8,291 nt of DNA from Tyzzerella sp. (GTDB taxonomy: Bacteria; Bacillota; Clostridia; Lachnospirales; Anaerotignaceae). This document shows positions 5,329 through 8,291 of this stretch, piece by piece. The notes beneath the pieces are model-generated. The model worked only from the letters and a program-made list of their open reading frames with translations, searched no databases and was not told the origin of the DNA. A program made the position numbers and the translations under genes. The stretch lies in the NCBI GenBank assembly GCA_019415525.1, contig DXZA01000018.1, positions 1-8,291 of the forward strand, written 5' to 3'. The first letter of the stretch is position 1; each line of letters starts with the position of its first letter.

Positions 5329-6336
5329 ATGAAGAAAAGAATTTTGCTTGTAATTTTATCTATGGTAGTATCATTAGGAGTTGCTGTTGGTTGTCAAAAT
5401 AATAATAATCAAACAAGCATATCTGAAATAGCTTCCAATGAAGAAAATGATTATGGAACTGTTGTAATTCAAAACGGTGACAGAGAAGTAGTATTTACAG
5501 AAATGCCACAAAATGTAGTATGTTGTCATTTATATGCAGCAGAAAATATGGTAATGCTTGGACTTGAGGATAAAATAGCTGGTAAAAATATTCCTACAAG
5601 TGAAGCCGAAAAACCTCTTGAAGAACTTGAATATAAATTTCAGAATATACCTGAAATTACAAAATCAAATGAAAGTGTAGTTGCTGCCGGTGCTGATTTA
5701 GTTATAGGACAGGTAAGTGCTTTTAAAGATGGTGCTTGGGGAAGTTATGAAAAACTTGAAAGTCAAGGTATAAATGCATTAACAATTACAGGTACAATAG
5801 TACAAGATGAAACTATAGAAGATGTATATACTGATATAGAAAATCTTGGGAAAATATTCAAAGTAGAGGACAGAGCAGAAAAACTTATAGATGATATTAA
5901 AACACAAATTGAAAATACTCAGAATGCTGTAAAAGATATACCAGAAAATGAAAAATTAAAAGTTTTTGTTGTAGATACATTTAACGGAAATGAAATATAT
6001 ACAACATCAAGTGGACTTGAAAGCAATCTTATAGAACTTGCCGGAGGCATAAACTGTACAAAAGGTATGTCAGATGGAAGATGGTTTAATACAAGTATTG
6101 AAACTTTAGTAGCAACAAATCCTGATGTAATAATATTTAATGATTATGGTAGTCAGACAATAGAGGAAAAAATGGATTTTATAAATAATAATCCTGCTCT
6201 TTCAGAAGTTACAGCAGTTAAAAATAAAGCATATCTTACAATCCCACTTGTAGAAGTTATGCAAGATGTTCGTGCTGCCAGTGCTTGTCAGAAGTTCGCT
6301 GAATTTTTTTATCCACAATGTTTTGAGGGGAAATAA
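5329..6336 (+). CDS. btuF: corrinoid ABC transporter substrate-binding lipoprotein, BtuF-like
   Basis: This 335-residue protein is the extracellular binding component of a FecB/BtuF-family (Peripla_BP_2) ABC importer. Residues 1-21 form a lipoprotein signal with basic MKKR, a hydrophobic core and the lipobox AVGC with C22 as the lipidated residue; an Asn-rich, acidic linker follows to about residue 43. Two lobes are joined by a long helix around 165-200. E72 in AAENMVMLG and E231 in SSGLESNLIELAGGIN are in the positions of the glutamates that dock onto arginines of the permease in BtuF-type proteins. AAAGGTGAGG (5315-5324) precedes the ATG. The cobalamin riboswitch in the leader is the reason for choosing a corrinoid substrate; sequence alone would also fit haem or siderophore binding. 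The stop shares one base with the next start. Confidence 0.87.
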   Translation: MKKRILLVILSMVVSLGVAVGCQNNNNQTSISEIASNEENDYGTVVIQNGDREVVFTEMPQNVVCCHLYAAENMVMLGLEDKIAGKNIPTSEAEKPLEELEYKFQNIPEITKSNESVVAAGADLVIGQVSAFKDGAWGSYEKLESQGINALTITGTIVQDETIEDVYTDIENLGKIFKVEDRAEKLIDDIKTQIENTQNAVKDIPENEKLKVFVVDTFNGNEIYTTSSGLESNLIELAGGINCTKGMSDGRWFNTSIETLVATNPDVIIFNDYGSQTIEEKMDFINNNPALSEVTAVKNKAYLTIPLVEVMQDVRAASACQKFAEFFYPQCFEGK

Positions 6337-7394
6337 TGAATTATTATAAAGATATAAAATTTTTGATTATTTTTATTATACTTACAATAGTACTTATTTT
6401 TTCTATTATATATACAATAAGTATTGGTTCTACACCTATAAAATCAAATACAGTATTTGGTATATTAATAGATAAAATTTTTTTAGGTGGTAAAGGTGTA
6501 AAAGAAGGAACTTGGTCTATGGCAGATTTTCAAATTATATGGAATATACGATTACCAAGAGTATTATTTGGAGTTATATGTGGTGTAGGTCTATCAATTT
6601 GTGGTGTAGTTATGCAAGCTCTTGTTATGAACCCTATTGCAGACCCATATATACTTGGAATTTCTTCAGGAGCTTCAGCAGGAGCTGCTTGGGCACTTTT
6701 AATGCCTTTTCCTTTTTTTCAAGGACAATATCAAACAACTATTGTTGCAATGCTTGGGGCTATGATATCCTCTTTTGCAGTATATTATATGGCAAAGGCT
6801 GCCGGAGGTGGTAAAATTCATCCAATAGGTCTTATACTTTCCGGTACTGCAATAAATGCTGTTATGAGTGCAATAACAAATTTTCTTATATTTATTGCAA
6901 AAAGTCCCGAAAGTATAGCTGCTGTATATAATTGGCAAATGGGAACTATTGCTTCAGCAGGTTGGAACACACTTATATTTCCATTTTTATGTGTTTTTAT
7001 AGGAGGGGTAATATTTATATTTTTATCACCAAAACTTAATATAATTATGTTAGGTGATGAATATGCTTATGCTATGGGTATTTCTGTAAAAAAATTTAGA
7101 TGGGCTATGTTTAGTTTATGCTCGTTGATAGTTGCATCTATGGTTTCGGTAACAGGAATAATAGGATTTGTAGGTCTTATTGTACCACATATTGTAAGAA
7201 TAATTGTAAAAGGAAGTAATAATAAAGTTGTTTTACCTTTAAGTGGACTTTTAGGAAGTATATATTTGATATGGTCAGATGCATTAGCCAGAAGTTTATT
7301 TTTTACAGCAGAACTTCCTATAGGTATTATTACAGCATTTATAGGAGCACCTTGTTTTTTATATCTTATGATTAAAAGAAGGTATGGTGGATAA
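6336..7394 (+). CDS. btuC: corrinoid ABC transporter permease, BtuC/FecCD family
   Basis: This 352-residue polytopic protein is the membrane permease of the same importer, with about ten predicted helices as in BtuC, the first at 8-29. Family motifs are IWNIRLPRVLFGV at 68-80, GVVMQALVMNPIADPYILG at 90-108 and LGDEYAYAMGI at 239-249. IGFVGLIVPHIVR at 276-288 is the cytoplasmic coupling segment that contacts the ATPase, and ELPIGIITAFIGAPCFLYL follows at 326-344. FecCD permeases normally work as homodimers, and only one permease gene is present, in line with that. Its ATG overlaps the btuF stop by one base (TAATG), with GAGGGG at 6325-6330, a sign of translational coupling. Substrate inferred from the B12 riboswitch, not from the permease itself. 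Confidence 0.9.
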   Translation: MNYYKDIKFLIIFIILTIVLIFSIIYTISIGSTPIKSNTVFGILIDKIFLGGKGVKEGTWSMADFQIIWNIRLPRVLFGVICGVGLSICGVVMQALVMNPIADPYILGISSGASAGAAWALLMPFPFFQGQYQTTIVAMLGAMISSFAVYYMAKAAGGGKIHPIGLILSGTAINAVMSAITNFLIFIAKSPESIAAVYNWQMGTIASAGWNTLIFPFLCVFIGGVIFIFLSPKLNIIMLGDEYAYAMGISVKKFRWAMFSLCSLIVASMVSVTGIIGFVGLIVPHIVRIIVKGSNNKVVLPLSGLLGSIYLIWSDALARSLFFTAELPIGIITAFIGAPCFLYLMIKRRYGG

Positions 7395-7397
7395 TAT

Positions 7398-8120
7398 ATG
7401 TCTTACAAAATAGAATATAATGGTATTTATTTAAAATTTGGTAAAAAAGAAATTTTAAATAATGTAACTGTAAAAGCAGAAGAAGGTAAAATAACAGGTA
7501 TAGTAGGACCTAATGGTTGTGGTAAATCTTCTCTTGTAAAAACTACATTTGGATTTTATGAGTATAATAAAGGTAATATATTTATAGATGGAATTTCTCA
7601 TAAAAAATATAGTCAAAAGGAATTAAGTTCTAAAATAGGTTATGTTGCACAAGAAAATAATACAATATTTAACTTTACAGTATATGATATAGTATCTATG
7701 GGAAACAGTAATAAAAAAGCTGTATATAATGCACTTGAAGAATTAAAAATAAGTCATTTAGCAAAAGAGCAAATGGAAAAACTTTCAGGTGGGGAGAAAA
7801 AAATGGTTTTTATATCAAGAGCTATAGCACAAAATACAGATACAATTATACTTGATGAACCTACAAATCATCTTGATATAAATCATCAATTATTTATACT
7901 GGATTATTTAAAAAATAGTGGAAAAACTGTTTTAATGGTTATTCATGATTTAAGACTTGCAACAAAATATTGTAATTCAATATATGTTATTAAAAATGGT
8001 AAAAATTTTTGTTTTGGTACACCACAAGAAGCCCTAAGTAAAAAAAATGTAGAAGAAGTATTTTCCATAAAAGGTGAAGTTGTAAATTTAGATGATTATG
8101 GTATTGATTTTATGATTTAA
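7398..8120 (+). CDS. btuD: corrinoid ABC transporter ATPase, BtuD/FecE family
   Basis: This 240-residue cytoplasmic ATPase powers the importer. Walker A is GPNGCGKSS at 37-45, the Q-loop glutamine is Q85 in YVAQENN, the signature is LSGGEKKM at 129-136, Walker B is TIILDEPT at 149-156 and the switch histidine is H183 in VIHDLRL. All catalytic residues are present. The stretch from the Q-loop glutamine to the signature is 44 residues, clearly shorter than I recall for FecE (about 56): after MGNSN the helical subdomain lacks the usual PHxxxF-type loop and part of a helix. Signature residues KK replace the common QR. It begins three bases after the btuC stop with only a weak GGTGG site (7386-7390), so it is probably translationally coupled. 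A terminator follows. Substrate again inferred from the riboswitch. Confidence 0.9.
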   Translation: MSYKIEYNGIYLKFGKKEILNNVTVKAEEGKITGIVGPNGCGKSSLVKTTFGFYEYNKGNIFIDGISHKKYSQKELSSKIGYVAQENNTIFNFTVYDIVSMGNSNKKAVYNALEELKISHLAKEQMEKLSGGEKKMVFISRAIAQNTDTIILDEPTNHLDINHQLFILDYLKNSGKTVLMVIHDLRLATKYCNSIYVIKNGKNFCFGTPQEALSKKNVEEVFSIKGEVVNLDDYGIDFMI

Positions 8121-8131
8121 TAAGTAGTATG

Positions 8132-8174
8132 AGCTGTTATTTTTATAATATTATAAATAACAGCTTTATTTTTT
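8132..8174 (+). terminator. intrinsic terminator after btuD
   Basis: AGCTGTTATTT (8132-8142) and AAATAACAGCT (8155-8165) are perfect inverted arms, 11 pairs, followed by TTATTTTTT. The centre 8142-8157 is itself a palindrome, so a longer stem with a two-base bulge is also possible. It closes the transporter operon 11 bases after the btuD stop; the remaining bases to 8291 are AT-rich with no gene or clear promoter. Confidence 0.9.
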
Positions 8175-8291
8175 ATAGTTAAAAATGTTAAAAATTATAA
8201 AATATATATAATTAATTGTATATAGTATATAATAAAAAAGTAATTTATTATGATATATTATAAGTAAATATAATTGTGAAAGTTGTAGAAT

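Noticed and set aside
6512..6938. Open frames on both strands inside btuC
   Set aside because: They lie wholly within the btuC reading frame and have low-complexity Tyr/Cys-rich products without family features.
8175..8291. AT-rich tail with TATAAT at 8228-8233 as a promoter for a gene beyond the window
   Set aside because: No -35 match at the right spacing; chance TATAAT is expected in such DNA.
1..8291. Search for CRISPR arrays, tRNA/rRNA, insertion sequences, phage genes or a novel defence system
   Set aside because: No regularly spaced direct repeats, transposase, integrase or unfamiliar gene cluster was found; all intact genes belong to known queuosine or corrinoid-transport families.

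Overview
The window is very AT-rich and reads like a chromosomal segment of a low-GC Gram-positive anaerobe, probably class Clostridia. This rests on strong GGAGG-type Shine-Dalgarno sites, a lipoprotein-anchored binding protein in place of a periplasmic one, preQ1-I and cobalamin riboswitches, and AT-ending codons throughout. Genus cannot be decided from the sequence.

Layout. (1) Positions 6-1181, minus strand: the catalytic C-terminal part of a CapD/FlaA1-type UDP-sugar 4,6-dehydratase with no normal start codon and no membrane domain, most likely a 5'-truncated remnant. (2) 1182-1420: intergenic region with an inverted repeat, a good promoter and a preQ1-I riboswitch. (3) 1421-2420: queT-queF (preQ0/preQ1 uptake; preQ0 to preQ1 reduction). 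(4) 2447-2571: a second preQ1-I aptamer followed by an intrinsic terminator. (5) 2597-4940: queD-queE-folE-queC, tightly packed. (6) 4962-5269: a perfect-consensus sigma-A promoter, a cobalamin riboswitch and terminator hairpins. (7) 5329-8120: btuF-btuC-btuD-like corrinoid ABC transporter, closed by a terminator at 8132-8174.

How it works together. FolE, QueD, QueE and QueC convert GTP through dihydroneopterin triphosphate, carboxytetrahydropterin and carboxydeazaguanine to preQ0, and QueF reduces preQ0 to preQ1, so the window holds the whole GTP-to-preQ1 route plus an uptake gene. Two separate preQ1 sensors control it, one before uptake/reduction and one before de novo synthesis. Later queuosine genes (tgt, queA, queG/queH) are not here. 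The neighbouring transporter is under its own B12 riboswitch, which is the main reason to call it a corrinoid importer and not an iron-siderophore or haem importer.

No phage, insertion sequence, CRISPR array, tRNA or rRNA was seen. Every intact gene belongs to a known family. The points most worth checking are the paired preQ1 switches with unlike expression platforms, the decayed dehydratase, the compact ATPase, and an apparent excess of CCGG in an AT-rich window.
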